NCBI GenBank assembly: GCA_013141015.1
Contig: JABFRT010000036.1
Coordinates: forward strand, 1 to 64,000
Source of the DNA: Hyphomicrobium sp.
Lineage (GTDB): Bacteria; Pseudomonadota; Alphaproteobacteria; Rhizobiales; Hyphomicrobiaceae
DNA: 64,000 nt
Reading direction: 5' to 3'
Shown here: one piece after another, positions 28,341 to 37,757 of the stretch
Position numbering within the stretch: position 1 is the first letter of the stretch
Layout: every line of letters begins with the position of its first letter
The notes under the pieces: generated by a model
What the model was told of the DNA's origin: nothing
The model's database searches: none
The model's input: only the letters and a program-made list of their open reading frames with translations
Program-made: the position numbers and the translations under genes

Positions 28341-29558
28341 TCAAGCCCGTTTACGCTTCTCAAGCACGCTATGGCTGCGCACCAATATCAAATAACCGGT
28401 TATGGCCGACAGGATGGAACCTGCCAACACGCCGATTCGCAAATCAACGGCGCGTGCCGGATCAGGGAACGCCAGCGTGCCGATGAATAAGCTCATGGTA
28501 AAGCCAATGCCGCCGAGCACGGCCACACCAAACAGCTGGGCTTTGCTGGCGCCTGCCGGCATGGGCGACAAGCCGGAACGGATGGCCAGGCGTGCGAAGC
28601 CGTATATGCCGGTCGCTTTGCCGATGAACAATCCCAGTGCGATGGCCAAAGGCACTTCGCTGGCGAGATGCGCGGGCGTCAACCCTGCAAGGCTGACACC
28701 GGCGTTGGCAAAGGCAAACAACGGCACGATGGCGAACGCCACCCACGGCGTTAGTGCATGTTCAAGTTTTTCAAGCGGTCCCGTGCGCGTGCCGCGCTCG
28801 CCGATTATCGGGATCATCAAGGCGGTCGCAACGCCGGCGATGGTTGCGTGAACCCCGGATTTCAGCACACATAGCCAAACGAATAGCCCAACAATGATAT
28901 AGGGCCACACACTCATCACGCCGCGCCGGTTGAAGCCCCACAGCACCAGTAGCCCCAAAGCCGCAAGGCCAAGCGACATGATCGAGAGTTGGCCCGAATA
29001 GAACAGGGCGATGATTAGGATCGCGCCCAAATCGTCGATGATGGCGAGTGCCAGCAGGAAAATCTTGAGTGAGGGCGGCACGCGGTTGCCAGCCATCGCC
29101 AGAACGCCAACGGCAAACGCGATGTCGGTAGCGGCTGGAATGGCCCAGCCGCGCAAAGCCGCCGGGTCATTCCAAGTGATGGCGCTGTAAATCATCGCCG
29201 GTATGATCATGCCGCCGGCAGCGGCGATAACCGGCAGCATCGCGCTTTTGCGGTTGGCGAGCGCGCCGATCATGACTTCGCGCTTGATCTCAAGGCCGAC
29301 GACGAAAAAGAAAATCGCCATTAAGCCGTCGTTGATCCAGTGGAGCACGTTCTTGGTCAAAACGAACGGCGCGATGCCGAGCGACGCTTTGGTGTCGAGC
29401 AACCCAGCGTAGTGGCCAGCAAGCGGCGAATTGGCGACAATCATCGCCAGGATTGCCGCCCCCATCAACGCCAGACCTGCCGCCGCTTCGCCGTTGTGTC
29501 CGTCCAACTCGGGCGCTGGCCCCGGCTTATGGTTTGCCGGATGATGCTTTTTCGACAA
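28341..29558 (-). CDS. nhaA: Na+/H+ antiporter NhaA
   Basis: NhaA exports Na+ in exchange for protons at the inner membrane. The roughly 405-residue protein has about 11-12 membrane segments and the ion-binding pair in AIIDDLGAILIIALFYSGQ (two adjacent Asp). Other matches are GWAIPAATDIAFAVGVLA and VLHWINDGLMAIFFFVVGLE. The start is uncertain: TTG 29558 follows a GGGGGCC stretch, and ATG 29609 would add 17 residues. Confidence 0.93.
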   Translation of the reverse strand: MSKKHHPANHKPGPAPELDGHNGEAAAGLALMGAAILAMIVANSPLAGHYAGLLDTKASLGIAPFVLTKNVLHWINDGLMAIFFFVVGLEIKREVMIGALANRKSAMLPVIAAAGGMIIPAMIYSAITWNDPAALRGWAIPAATDIAFAVGVLAMAGNRVPPSLKIFLLALAIIDDLGAILIIALFYSGQLSIMSLGLAALGLLVLWGFNRRGVMSVWPYIIVGLFVWLCVLKSGVHATIAGVATALMIPIIGERGTRTGPLEKLEHALTPWVAFAIVPLFAFANAGVSLAGLTPAHLASEVPLAIALGLFIGKATGIYGFARLAIRSGLSPMPAGASKAQLFGVAVLGGIGFTMSLFIGTLAFPDPARAVDLRIGVLAGSILSAITGYLILVRSHSVLEKRKRA

Positions 29559-29655
29559 GTGGCCCCCTAGTGCGTTGTGTTGCGCGCCGAAGAAACGCGC
29601 CAAACACATAGGCTATCGGGAGACGCGGGCCAAGGCTTGCGCTGGTAATCGTCTC

Positions 29656-30432
29656 TTAGTCTGTGAAGCGCAAGTGATCGTGGTTCTGGCTTGCAGCGAT
29701 GATGTTTGCTGTGGTCTGCGTCGCATGGCTGAGCGCGGCTTGGTCAGTTTGGCCGGAAAGCAGGCCAGCAGTCAGCAACCCAGCGAAATAGTCGCCGGTG
29801 CCGTGCGGCGCATGGGCCAGCCGGGCCACGCTGTCTGTCCACGTTTCAGATGGCGTGACCAGGATATTGGCGAGATTGGCGGCGCCCGATGGTATCGAGG
29901 TTGCGGCGATCCGCGGCCGTTTGAGGGCGCGGGCAGCGGTCATGGCTGTGGCTGGACAGGTGACGGCAAGCCCGGTCAGCCAGGAAAGCTCAAAGCTGTT
30001 GGGTGTGACGAGATCGGCGAGAGGAATTAGCCTGTCGCGCACGGCGTCCGCCGTTTCGCCGCTGACGTAAAGCCCGCCTGGATCATCGCCGAGTACGGGA
30101 TCGGCGATATAGAGTGCGCTGCCATTCAAGGCCTTGACCCGCTCAACGGTCCGCCGTGCCCATTGAACATGGTCGGCACTCGGCAGGTAGCCGGTAAAAA
30201 TTGCGTCCAATCCGTTAAGCCAGCCGTTGGCTTCAAGTGCGTCAACCATTGCTGAGAGAATGTGTGGCTCCAGCGCGGTTCCGGCGCAAGCCTTGAAGCC
30301 AGGGTGGTTGGACAACACGACAGTCGGCACGGCGACGACGTCAAACATGGCGTTGGGCAGCGCCGGCAGCGTCGCCTGCAGCCCGACGGTCCCCTGCGCC
30401 ACATAAGACGAAATCACGAATATCCGGCGCAT
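29656..30432 (-). CDS. Pyridoxal/pyridoxine kinase-like protein (PdxY/PdxK family)
   Basis: This ribokinase-fold kinase has VISSYVAQGTVGLQ at the N-terminus, ADPVLGDDPGGLYV, LVTPNSFELSWLTG and the anion-hole/catalytic HGTGDYFAGLLTAG with the catalytic Asp. The group phosphorylates pyridoxal as a PLP salvage step. The ATG at 30432 (MRRIFVISSY) fits the family start; the upstream in-frame ATG at 30543 would overlap the divergent lyase gene. Confidence 0.87.
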   Translation of the reverse strand: MRRIFVISSYVAQGTVGLQATLPALPNAMFDVVAVPTVVLSNHPGFKACAGTALEPHILSAMVDALEANGWLNGLDAIFTGYLPSADHVQWARRTVERVKALNGSALYIADPVLGDDPGGLYVSGETADAVRDRLIPLADLVTPNSFELSWLTGLAVTCPATAMTAARALKRPRIAATSIPSGAANLANILVTPSETWTDSVARLAHAPHGTGDYFAGLLTAGLLSGQTDQAALSHATQTTANIIAASQNHDHLRFTD

Positions 30433-30566
30433 CGCGCTTCCCCTGACTTGACCCGCTGCGCCGGATTTTCGGTCGCATCCCTCACTCTTGCCCAAAAGTG
30501 CTGTTCGCAGCATAACTTGACCATGCCATATTGCGCTGCACAATTTTCACTCCGGGAGCCTTTCGC

Positions 30567-31466
30567 ATGACGCTCAGACCGCGCCGCAGTGTGCTGTATG
30601 TCCCCGGTGACAACGAGCACGCGTTGCTAAAAACGCAATCGCTGCCGGCTGACGCGATTATCATCGATTTGGAAGATTCGGTCGCGCCGGCCAACAAGGA
30701 AGAGGCGCGCGCGCGAGCAACCGACGCCATCCGCCGCGGCGGGTTTGGGTCGCGCGAGGTTATTTTGCGCGTCAACCCGATTGAGACGCCGTGGGGCATG
30801 GCTGATTTGCACGCCGCGCTGGCCGCTGAGCCGCACGCCATTCTGGTGCCGAAAGTTTCTCACGCAGGCGATATCATTGGCACCGCCAAGGTGATCAAGG
30901 CGTCGGGCGCGCCATCACACATCCGGCTGTGGGCGATGATCGAAACGCCGATGGGCATCATCAATGCCCGCGAGATCGCTGCCTGTGGACCCGATCCCGA
31001 CAATCGCTTGGCTTGCTTTGTTTTGGGCACAAACGACCTGCTCAAGGAAAGCCGGGCGCGGTCATCGAACAATCGCTTTGCGGTTGTGCCTTGGCTGGCG
31101 ATGACACTGGTCGCCGCCCGTGCCTATGGATTGGATGTGATCGACGGCGTCTATAACGACTTCAAGGATGATGCCGGGTTCCGCGCCGAATGCGAGCACG
31201 GACGGACGCTGGGCATGGACGGCAAAACGCTGATCCACCCGTCGCAGGTCATGCCGTGCAATGAAGTCTTCTCCCCGACCGAGGATGAAATCTCCTGGTC
31301 GCATAAGATCATCAAGGCATTTGAGCAGCCGGAAAACGCCCGCAAAGGCGTGATCACGGTTGAAGGCCGAATGGTCGAGCGATTGCATCTTGTGATGGCG
31401 CAGCGCGTGGCAGCCATTGCAGCAGCCATCAACTCCCGGTCAAAGATCGAGGAACCCTGGTTTTAG
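30567..31466 (+). CDS. HpcH/HpaI family CoA-ester lyase (CitE / malyl-CoA lyase type)
   Basis: The 299-residue TIM-barrel enzyme has RSVLYVPGDNEHALLK, DAIIIDLEDSVAP with the metal-binding acidic residues, VPKVSHAGD, WAMIETPMGIINA and GKTLIHPSQV. Relatives cleave citramalyl-, malyl- or methylmalyl-CoA, or hydrolyse malyl-CoA; the exact substrate cannot be read here. The ATG follows CGGGAGCC. It lies two genes upstream of a mesaconyl-CoA-hydratase-like gene, which suggests acetate or C1 assimilation through the ethylmalonyl-CoA pathway. Confidence 0.87.
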   Translation: MTLRPRRSVLYVPGDNEHALLKTQSLPADAIIIDLEDSVAPANKEEARARATDAIRRGGFGSREVILRVNPIETPWGMADLHAALAAEPHAILVPKVSHAGDIIGTAKVIKASGAPSHIRLWAMIETPMGIINAREIAACGPDPDNRLACFVLGTNDLLKESRARSSNNRFAVVPWLAMTLVAARAYGLDVIDGVYNDFKDDAGFRAECEHGRTLGMDGKTLIHPSQVMPCNEVFSPTEDEISWSHKIIKAFEQPENARKGVITVEGRMVERLHLVMAQRVAAIAAAINSRSKIEEPWF

Positions 31467-31598
31467 CCGCGCGAGCGCCGCGAACGGGTCGCAAAATCGA
31501 CGCGTTCACGGTATCTAAAGACTGCGGGGGTTAGGGCACTGTGCCGGTTGGCGCAGCGCATCTTGGGGCGCGCAGTCTTTCAGGGGGTCGCTCCGCTC

Positions 31599-31925
31599 AT
31601 GTTTCCGTTGCGTATTGCGTATTTCGGCCTGGCACTTCCGCTTGTGCTGGTCTCAGGCTGCGCTTCATATGACCCGGCGCCACAGCGGCCCGCGGCCATT
31701 GGCTGTGATGAGGCGGTCACCCAAGCCAGCGCGTTCGGACGCGGCCAAGCGCGCGCCATTGCCGTCAACAGCCTGCAGCACCAGACCGGCGAAGTGCGCG
31801 GATATTTGCTCAGCCAAGGCTTCCGCCACATCCGGCCAACGGGCCGTTCCGTCACCTGCCGCAGCCATCCGCTGGGCAACGGCTTGCAGCAGTGCACGGC
31901 GGTCGCCCGCTTCTGCGGTAGCTGA
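31599..31925 (+). CDS. Small putative lipoprotein, unknown function
   Basis: The 108-residue protein starts MFPLRIAYFGLALPLVLVSGCASYDP: a signal peptide with an LVSGC lipobox, so lipidation at Cys22 is expected. The mature part has three more cysteines (IGCDEA, VTCRSHPLG, QQCTAVARFCG), which could form disulfides. I do not recognise the family. An upstream in-frame ATG at 31548 would bury the signal peptide. It lies between the CoA-ester lyase and the MaoC-type hydratase. Confidence 0.65.
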   Translation: MFPLRIAYFGLALPLVLVSGCASYDPAPQRPAAIGCDEAVTQASAFGRGQARAIAVNSLQHQTGEVRGYLLSQGFRHIRPTGRSVTCRSHPLGNGLQQCTAVARFCGS

Positions 31926-32072
31926 CGCTGCGTTTGCCGCACCACGAGGGGCTTGCGGTTCCATGCTGACATCCTGAAAAAGGCGCCAACCCCGGCCGCA
32001 CCGGCGGCGGAGCGCGCATCGTGCCGTCCGCCCGCTGTTGCCGCCAGAAACGCGCGGATAGAGGCGGCTAAA

Positions 32073-33131
32073 ATGACCGGCACCAAGACAAACTCGGGCA
32101 ACTTTTTCGAAGATTTCCGTTTCGGTCAGATCCTGAAACACGCAACGCCGCGTACCGTCACCGATGGCGATGTGGCGCTCTATACCGCGCTTTACGGCTC
32201 ACGTTTTGCCGTGCAATCCTCAGACGAGTTCGCCAAGGCGCTCGGCTATCCGCGCGCGCCACTCGACGACATGCTGACGTTTCACGTGGTGTTTGGCAAA
32301 ACGACGCCTGAGATTTCGCTCAATGCCATAGCCAATCTTGGCTACGCCGATTGCCGGTTCTTAAAGCCGGTTTATCCCGGTGACACGCTGACCGCGGTAT
32401 CCGAAGTCATCGGTCTTAAAGAGAACTCCAACAAGGAAACCGGCACCGTTTACGTGCGCTCCACTGGGCGCAATCAGCACGGCGACGTGGTGCTTGAGTA
32501 CTGTCGCTGGGTCATGGTGCGCAAGCGCGATAAGGCGTCACCGGCACCTGAAGCCGTGGTGCCGAAACTTGCCGATCGCGTCGATCCTAAAGATCTCGCT
32601 CTTGCCGTGCCCGCGTTGAACGCTGCAAATTACGATACCGATTTGGCCGGTTCGCCGTACCGCTGGGGCGACTACGAGGTTGGCGAAAAAATCGACCACG
32701 TCGATGGCATGACGCTTGAAGAAGCTGAGCATCAAACAGCAACACGCCTCTATCAGAACACCGCCAAGGTCCATTTCAACCTGCACACGGAATCCAAGGG
32801 CCGGTTTGGCAAACGCATTGTCTATGGCGGTGTTGTGATCTCGCTGGTGCGCGCATTGTCGTATAACGGGCTTGGCAATGCGTTCCATTTGGCCGCCATC
32901 AACGGTGGCCGTCACGTCGCCCCGACGTTTGCCGGCGATACGATTTACGCGTGGTCGGAGATTCTGGAAAAAGCTGAAATCCCGGGCCGCAAGGACGCCG
33001 GCGCACTGCGCGTGCGCTTGGTTGGCGTCAAGAATCTGGACTGCAGCACGCTGCCACTCAAGACGGCGGCCGGCGACTATGCCGAGGGTGTGGTGCTCGA
33101 TCTCGATACCTGGCTGGTGCTACCGCGCTAA
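32073..33131 (+). CDS. MaoC-family dehydratase, mesaconyl-CoA hydratase-like
   Basis: The 352-residue protein has two hot-dog halves. The first shows NFFEDFRFGQILKHATPRTV, DVALYTALYGSRF and VYPGDTLTAVSEV; the second begins near residue 205 with a YEVGEKIDHVDGMTLEEAEH block and FGKRIVYGGVVISLVRAL. Length and the double domain match the mesaconyl-CoA hydratase (Mcd/Mch) group of the ethylmalonyl-CoA pathway. The ATG at 32073 fits the conserved N-terminus; an upstream in-frame ATG at 31953 exists. Proximity to a CoA-ester lyase supports the assignment. Confidence 0.82.
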   Translation: MTGTKTNSGNFFEDFRFGQILKHATPRTVTDGDVALYTALYGSRFAVQSSDEFAKALGYPRAPLDDMLTFHVVFGKTTPEISLNAIANLGYADCRFLKPVYPGDTLTAVSEVIGLKENSNKETGTVYVRSTGRNQHGDVVLEYCRWVMVRKRDKASPAPEAVVPKLADRVDPKDLALAVPALNAANYDTDLAGSPYRWGDYEVGEKIDHVDGMTLEEAEHQTATRLYQNTAKVHFNLHTESKGRFGKRIVYGGVVISLVRALSYNGLGNAFHLAAINGGRHVAPTFAGDTIYAWSEILEKAEIPGRKDAGALRVRLVGVKNLDCSTLPLKTAAGDYAEGVVLDLDTWLVLPR

Positions 33132-33206
33132 CCGCCATTTGCCCCCCCCTAGTCAGGGGGCGGGCGTTGGATATAGTCCGGCTTGCGGGATGATGGGGAG
33201 TTAACG

Positions 33207-33743
33207 ATGAGAGTGTCGCGTATTGCAGTGACCGGGCTTGCCTCTGTCCTGTCTGTGGCGCTTTGGACCCCGCCGGCATGCGCGGTCGGCGAAATGGCGA
33301 CAGCACCGGTCAAGCTCGCCAACGGAACTGACGCTGGAACCGTCAACTTCACGGAAGGGACGGCCGGTGTTCTTTTGAAGTTCGACCTTAAAGGGTTGCC
33401 GCCCGGCGCCCATGCCGTCCACGTCCATGAGACCGGCAAGTGCGAGACCGACTTTTCCAGCGCGGGAGGTATCTACAATCCACTAGGTGCTAAGCATGGC
33501 TTTCTGCATGACGAAGGCCCAATGGCCGGCGACCTGCCGAATATTTATGCAGGCGCCGATGGCGTTGTGGTCGCCGAGGTCTTGAGCCCATTCCTGACAT
33601 TGAGCACGGAAGCCGAAGAGAGCCTGTTCGACGGCGACGGCGCGGCCATCGTTATTCAGGAAAAGGCCGACGACTACGAATCCGACCCCGACGGGGCGGC
33701 TGGCGCGCGCATCGGTTGCGGTCTGATTTCCATCAAGAAATAG
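33207..33743 (+). CDS. Secreted Cu/Zn superoxide dismutase-like protein lacking metal ligands
   Basis: The 178-residue protein has a signal peptide (cleavage near ACAVG) and the SodC fold markers HAVHVHETGKCE, AKHGF, GDLPN and ARIGCGLI, with both disulfide cysteines. Compared with SodC, three ligand histidines are changed: the HFNP bridging His is Ile in GGIYNP, the PHAGDLPN zinc His is Met in GPMAGDLPN, and the VIHxxADDY copper His is Gln in VIQEKADDY. The two HxH copper histidines, one zinc His and the Asp remain. Normal dismutase activity is therefore unlikely; the role is unknown. Confidence 0.85.
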   Translation: MRVSRIAVTGLASVLSVALWTPPACAVGEMATAPVKLANGTDAGTVNFTEGTAGVLLKFDLKGLPPGAHAVHVHETGKCETDFSSAGGIYNPLGAKHGFLHDEGPMAGDLPNIYAGADGVVVAEVLSPFLTLSTEAEESLFDGDGAAIVIQEKADDYESDPDGAAGARIGCGLISIKK

Positions 33744-33943
33744 GCGGGTCATCGCGACCGCGCGGCTCATAATATTGCGCAAGCGCAGATCATAGCGATA
33801 TTCGCGGCTCTTAAATGACGAATAGTTACCAATTCGCAACGACTTCGTCGTAGTGGTTAATCAGCTGTAATCCAGCGCGGCAATTCTTCAGTAGTCTTAT
33901 TATGGTCTTCTGACATTTTCGTCAGAGGGAATAGCGGTAGTTC

Positions 33944-34921
33944 GTGACCAAAAGAGCGGCAGTTATAGGCGCAGGACTTGCGGGGCTTTCATGCGCTCGC
34001 ACGCTGCGCCGTGCTGGTTTTTTTGTCGAAGTGTTCGAACAGGACCGGATGATCGGCGGCCGCATGGCAACGACCCGTCTCGGCACGGAAACCTTCGATC
34101 ATGGCGCCCAATATGTGACGGCGCGCACATCTGAATTCAAAGCCTACTTGGAAGAAGTCACGGCGCTCGGTTATGCCTCCCGGTGGAACCCTCGCACCCA
34201 GCTGCATGGCGAAGAAGGGGCCGGGCAAATGCTGCCCTGGTATGTCGGCACGCCGGGCATGGCCTCAATGGTCCGCCCGCTTGCCGAAAGCATCCGGATT
34301 CACACCAGCCGGAAGGTGCACACCCTTGATCGCAAGGATAAGGGTTGGCACGTGTGGTTTGAGGATGAAACGTCAGTTGGGCCGTTCCACGCCGTCGCAG
34401 TGACAGTGCCCGCGCCACAAGCGCGCCTGCTGCTTGGCCGGATCGACGAGGTTTCGCAGCCCTTGGCGCGGGTACGCATGATGCCGTGTTGGGCACTGAT
34501 GGTCCGGCTTGAAGATAAAGTTCTGCCCGATCAGGATGTGTTTTCGGACATGTCCGAAGTCATCCGTTGGATTGCCCGCAACAATCATAAACCGGGCCGG
34601 TCAAGAAATGGCGAAAATATCGTCATTCACGCATCGCCGTCATGGAGCCGTGAATCGGAAGATATCGAACCTGAAATGATCGCCGAAGAACTCTGGGGTG
34701 AAGTTAGCCACGTGCTGGGTCTAAAGCCCGTGCGCCCGGTGCGTATGATGGCTCATCTCTGGCATCATGGTCTCGTTGATCACTCGCTCGGCGAAACGTT
34801 TGTCTATTCACGCGAAAGCAAAGTCGGTGTGGCGGGCGATTGGTGCCTCGGCCGGCTTGCCGAACATGCCTTCGAAAGCGGCAACCGGCTTGGCAAGGCC
34901 ATTATCGAGTCGCTCAGCTAA
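33944..34921 (+). CDS. NAD(P)/FAD-dependent oxidoreductase (renalase-like)
   Basis: The 325-residue flavoprotein opens with AAVIGAGLAGLSCARTLRRAG, an FAD-binding Rossmann motif, followed by VEVFEQDRMIGGRMATTR and DHGAQYVTA, typical of the amine oxidase/renalase group. The C-terminus has VAGDWCLGRLAEHAFESGNR, the second FAD-contact region. The GTG start at 33944 directly precedes the Rossmann motif. The substrate is unknown. It is just upstream of sdhC but with a 134-bp gap, probably a separate transcript. Confidence 0.85.
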   Translation: MTKRAAVIGAGLAGLSCARTLRRAGFFVEVFEQDRMIGGRMATTRLGTETFDHGAQYVTARTSEFKAYLEEVTALGYASRWNPRTQLHGEEGAGQMLPWYVGTPGMASMVRPLAESIRIHTSRKVHTLDRKDKGWHVWFEDETSVGPFHAVAVTVPAPQARLLLGRIDEVSQPLARVRMMPCWALMVRLEDKVLPDQDVFSDMSEVIRWIARNNHKPGRSRNGENIVIHASPSWSRESEDIEPEMIAEELWGEVSHVLGLKPVRPVRMMAHLWHHGLVDHSLGETFVYSRESKVGVAGDWCLGRLAEHAFESGNRLGKAIIESLS

Positions 34922-35055
34922 GTGGCACATTGGGGTTCAAGCCGGTAACCTCCTCATACTTATGGCTATGTCCACCGCGATGTGGCAATTGGCGATTTGC
35001 AGATGCGTGATTGAGGCGCTAAGAACCAGCACCCACGCGAGACGAGGATTGGCTC

Positions 35056-35472
35056 ATGGCTGACGCGCCTTCTCAGCGGGGAGCGCGGCCCGAACGGCCG
35101 CTCTCACCGCATATCCAAATCTACAAGCCGCTCATCAATATGGTGATGTCGATCCTGCACCGCATTACCGGCGCAGCGCTGTACATTGGAACGCTGTTAC
35201 TTGTCTGGTGGTTGATTGCTGCCGCAACCAGCCCGCAATACTTCGATTACGTCTCAAGCTGGTTCCAGACACTGATTGGTCAGCTGATCATGATCGGCTA
35301 CACTTGGGCGCTGCTCCATCACATGCTCGGCGGCTTGCGCCACTTCCTCTGGGATACCGGCCGGGGGTTCGATCTCGCAACCATTGATAAGCTGTCGTGG
35401 GCGACGATTGTTCTGTCACTTGCCGGCACGGTTGCGATCTGGCTGGCAGTCGCTGCAAAGGGGATGTTTTGA
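35056..35472 (+). CDS. sdhC: Succinate dehydrogenase cytochrome b556 subunit
   Basis: SdhC anchors complex II and helps bind heme b and ubiquinone. The 138-residue protein has RPLSPHIQIYKP, SILHRITGAALY (quinone-site Ser/Arg) and three membrane segments; His in WALLHHMLGGLRH is the likely heme ligand. The start ATG follows GAGG. sdhD starts 3 bp after its stop. Confidence 0.95.
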   Translation: MADAPSQRGARPERPLSPHIQIYKPLINMVMSILHRITGAALYIGTLLLVWWLIAAATSPQYFDYVSSWFQTLIGQLIMIGYTWALLHHMLGGLRHFLWDTGRGFDLATIDKLSWATIVLSLAGTVAIWLAVAAKGMF

Positions 35473-35474
35473 TC

Positions 35475-35855
35475 ATGTCGATGCGCACCCCACTGAAAAG
35501 CGCCCGCAACCTCGGCTCCGCCAAAGAAGGCGCCGATCATTTCTGGAAGCAGCGGGTGACAGGCGTCGCCAACGTCTTCCTCGGTCTGTTTCTTGTCTGG
35601 CTGATCGCCTCGCTGATCGGCGCTGACCACGCCACAGTAAAGGCCAAGCTGGCAAATCCGCTCATCGCGCTGTCGCTCCTGGCTCTCGTCGTTTCCGGCA
35701 CCATCCATATGCGGCTTGGCATGCAGACGATCATCGAGGATTACGTCCAGGGTGAATTCGGCAAGGTCGTCGCTTTGATGCTGAACACCTTCTTCGCCGC
35801 GGCGATTGCACTCGCCAGCATCTTCGCCGTCTTGAAAATCAGCTTTGGAGCCTAA
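35475..35855 (+). CDS. sdhD: Succinate dehydrogenase membrane anchor subunit
   Basis: The 126-residue protein has three membrane segments, with [17 protein letters not shown] at the N-terminus and [20 protein letters not shown], the heme/quinone region, in the middle. I chose the ATG at 35475, immediately after sdhC; the frame is open further upstream inside sdhC. It is 5 bp upstream of sdhA. Confidence 0.94.
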   Translation: MSMRTPLKSARNLGSAKEGADHFWKQRVTGVANVFLGLFLVWLIASLIGADHATVKAKLANPLIALSLLALVVSGTIHMRLGMQTIIEDYVQGEFGKVVALMLNTFFAAAIALASIFAVLKISFGA

Positions 35856-35860
35856 GCGAC

Positions 35861-37669
35861 ATGGCGACCTCGAATGGCAAGTCCTACACGACCATCGATC
35901 ACACCTACGACGTCATCGTCGTAGGAGCCGGCGGCGCAGGCTTGCGCGCGACACTCGGGTGCGCTGAAGCCGGATTGAGAACGGCCTGCATCAGTAAGGT
36001 CTTTCCGACCCGCTCGCATACCGTTGCGGCCCAAGGCGGGGTCGCAGCCGCACTTGGCAACATGGGGCCCGACAATTGGCGTTGGCACATGTATGACACC
36101 GTCAAGGGGTCTGACTGGCTCGGCGACCAAGATTCGATTGAATATCTTTGCCGCAACGCGCCCGACGCCGTGTATGAGCTAGAGCACTACGGCGTGCCGT
36201 TCTCGCGCACCGAAGACGGAAAGATCTATCAGCGCCCGTTTGGCGGTATGACCACCGAGTTCGGTGAAGGCCCGCCCGCGCAACGCACCTGCGCCGCCGC
36301 TGACCGCACCGGGCACGCCATGCTGCACACCCTGTATGGTCAATCGCTGCGCCATTCGGCTGAATTCTTCATCGAATACTTCGCGCTCGATCTGATCATG
36401 GATCAGGAAGGCGCGTGCCGTGGCGTCGTTGCCATGTGCCTCGAAGACGGCACCATCCACCGCTTCCGTGCTAAGCGCACCATACTCGCGACCGGCGGTT
36501 ATGGCCGCGCCTATTTCTCCTGTACATCGGCGCACACCTGCACGGGCGACGGTAATGCGATGGTGCTGCGCGCCGGCTTGCCGTTGCAGGATATGGAGTT
36601 TGTGCAATTCCACCCAACCGGCATCTATGGCGCGGGCGTTCTGATCACCGAAGGCGCACGTGGTGAAGGCGGTTACCTCACCAACTCCAAGGGTGAGCGC
36701 TTCATGGAGCGGTACGCGCCGCACGCCAAGGACCTCGCCTCGCGCGATGTCGTCTCGCGTTCCATGACCATTGAAATCCGCGAAGGCCGCGGCGTTGGGG
36801 CTGAAAGCGATCACATCTATTTGCATCTCGACCATTTGGACCCGAAGATCCTGGCCGAACGTCTGCCGGGCATCACCGAGAACGCCAAGGTGTTCGCCGG
36901 CGTCGATCTGCGCCGTCAACCGATCCCGGTTCTGCCGACGGTCCACTACAACATGGGCGGCATCCCGACCAATTATCACGGTGAAGTTCTGACCCGCAAA
37001 GGCGATAACCCCGACCACGTCGTTCCAGGCCTGATGGCCATCGGCGAAGCCGCCTGCGTATCGGTGCATGGCGCTAACCGCTTAGGCTCGAATTCACTGA
37101 TCGATCTTGTTGTGTTCGGGCGTGCGGCAGCGCTGCGCTGTGCTTCGACCGTTGAATCGGGTGCGGCCCAACCGGAATTGCCCAAGGACGCTGACCATTT
37201 GGCGTTGTCGCGGCTTGACCGGTTCCGTCACGCCAACGGCGGCACGCCGACGTCAGCACTGCGGCTTCGCATGCAGAAGGTCATGCAGACCAATTGCGCC
37301 GTGTTCCGCGACGGCCCGGTGCTCAAGGAAGGCGTCCAAAAGATCGCCCAGGTCTGGCGCGATGCAGCCGACGTCAAGGTCACAGACCGTTCGCTGGTCT
37401 GGAACTCCGATTTAATCGAGACCTTAGAGTTCGACAACCTGATCGTGCAGGCAGCCGTCACAGTCGTCGGCGCCGAAGCCCGACAGGAAAGCCGCGGCGC
37501 CCACGCGCGTGAAGATTTTCCGAAGCGCGATGACGTCAATTGGATGAAGCATACGCTCGCTTGGGCCGACGGCGTCACCAAGTCCGTTAAGCTCGACGAC
37601 CGCCCGGTGCACAAGGTGACGCTGACCAACGAGATCAAGTACATCGAGCCGAAAGCCCGCGTTTACTAG
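35861..37669 (+). CDS. sdhA: Succinate dehydrogenase flavoprotein subunit
   Basis: SdhA oxidises succinate to fumarate with covalently bound FAD. The 602-residue protein has [14 protein letters not shown] (FAD loop), His53 in [10 protein letters not shown] for the covalent flavin, [20 protein letters not shown] with active-site residues, and [20 protein letters not shown]. Length is typical. Unusually, sdhB does not follow directly; an unrelated 199-residue ORF lies between. Confidence 0.97.
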   Translation: MATSNGKSYTTIDHTYDVIVVGAGGAGLRATLGCAEAGLRTACISKVFPTRSHTVAAQGGVAAALGNMGPDNWRWHMYDTVKGSDWLGDQDSIEYLCRNAPDAVYELEHYGVPFSRTEDGKIYQRPFGGMTTEFGEGPPAQRTCAAADRTGHAMLHTLYGQSLRHSAEFFIEYFALDLIMDQEGACRGVVAMCLEDGTIHRFRAKRTILATGGYGRAYFSCTSAHTCTGDGNAMVLRAGLPLQDMEFVQFHPTGIYGAGVLITEGARGEGGYLTNSKGERFMERYAPHAKDLASRDVVSRSMTIEIREGRGVGAESDHIYLHLDHLDPKILAERLPGITENAKVFAGVDLRRQPIPVLPTVHYNMGGIPTNYHGEVLTRKGDNPDHVVPGLMAIGEAACVSVHGANRLGSNSLIDLVVFGRAAALRCASTVESGAAQPELPKDADHLALSRLDRFRHANGGTPTSALRLRMQKVMQTNCAVFRDGPVLKEGVQKIAQVWRDAADVKVTDRSLVWNSDLIETLEFDNLIVQAAVTVVGAEARQESRGAHAREDFPKRDDVNWMKHTLAWADGVTKSVKLDDRPVHKVTLTNEIKYIEPKARVY

Positions 37670-37757
37670 GGTGCCCATTGCCAGGGCGGCGCCTCAAGGG
37701 TTGACGTTCCGCCACAAGTGCCGGTTAAGTTGCGCCGAACCTTGAGGGGCAACGCGT

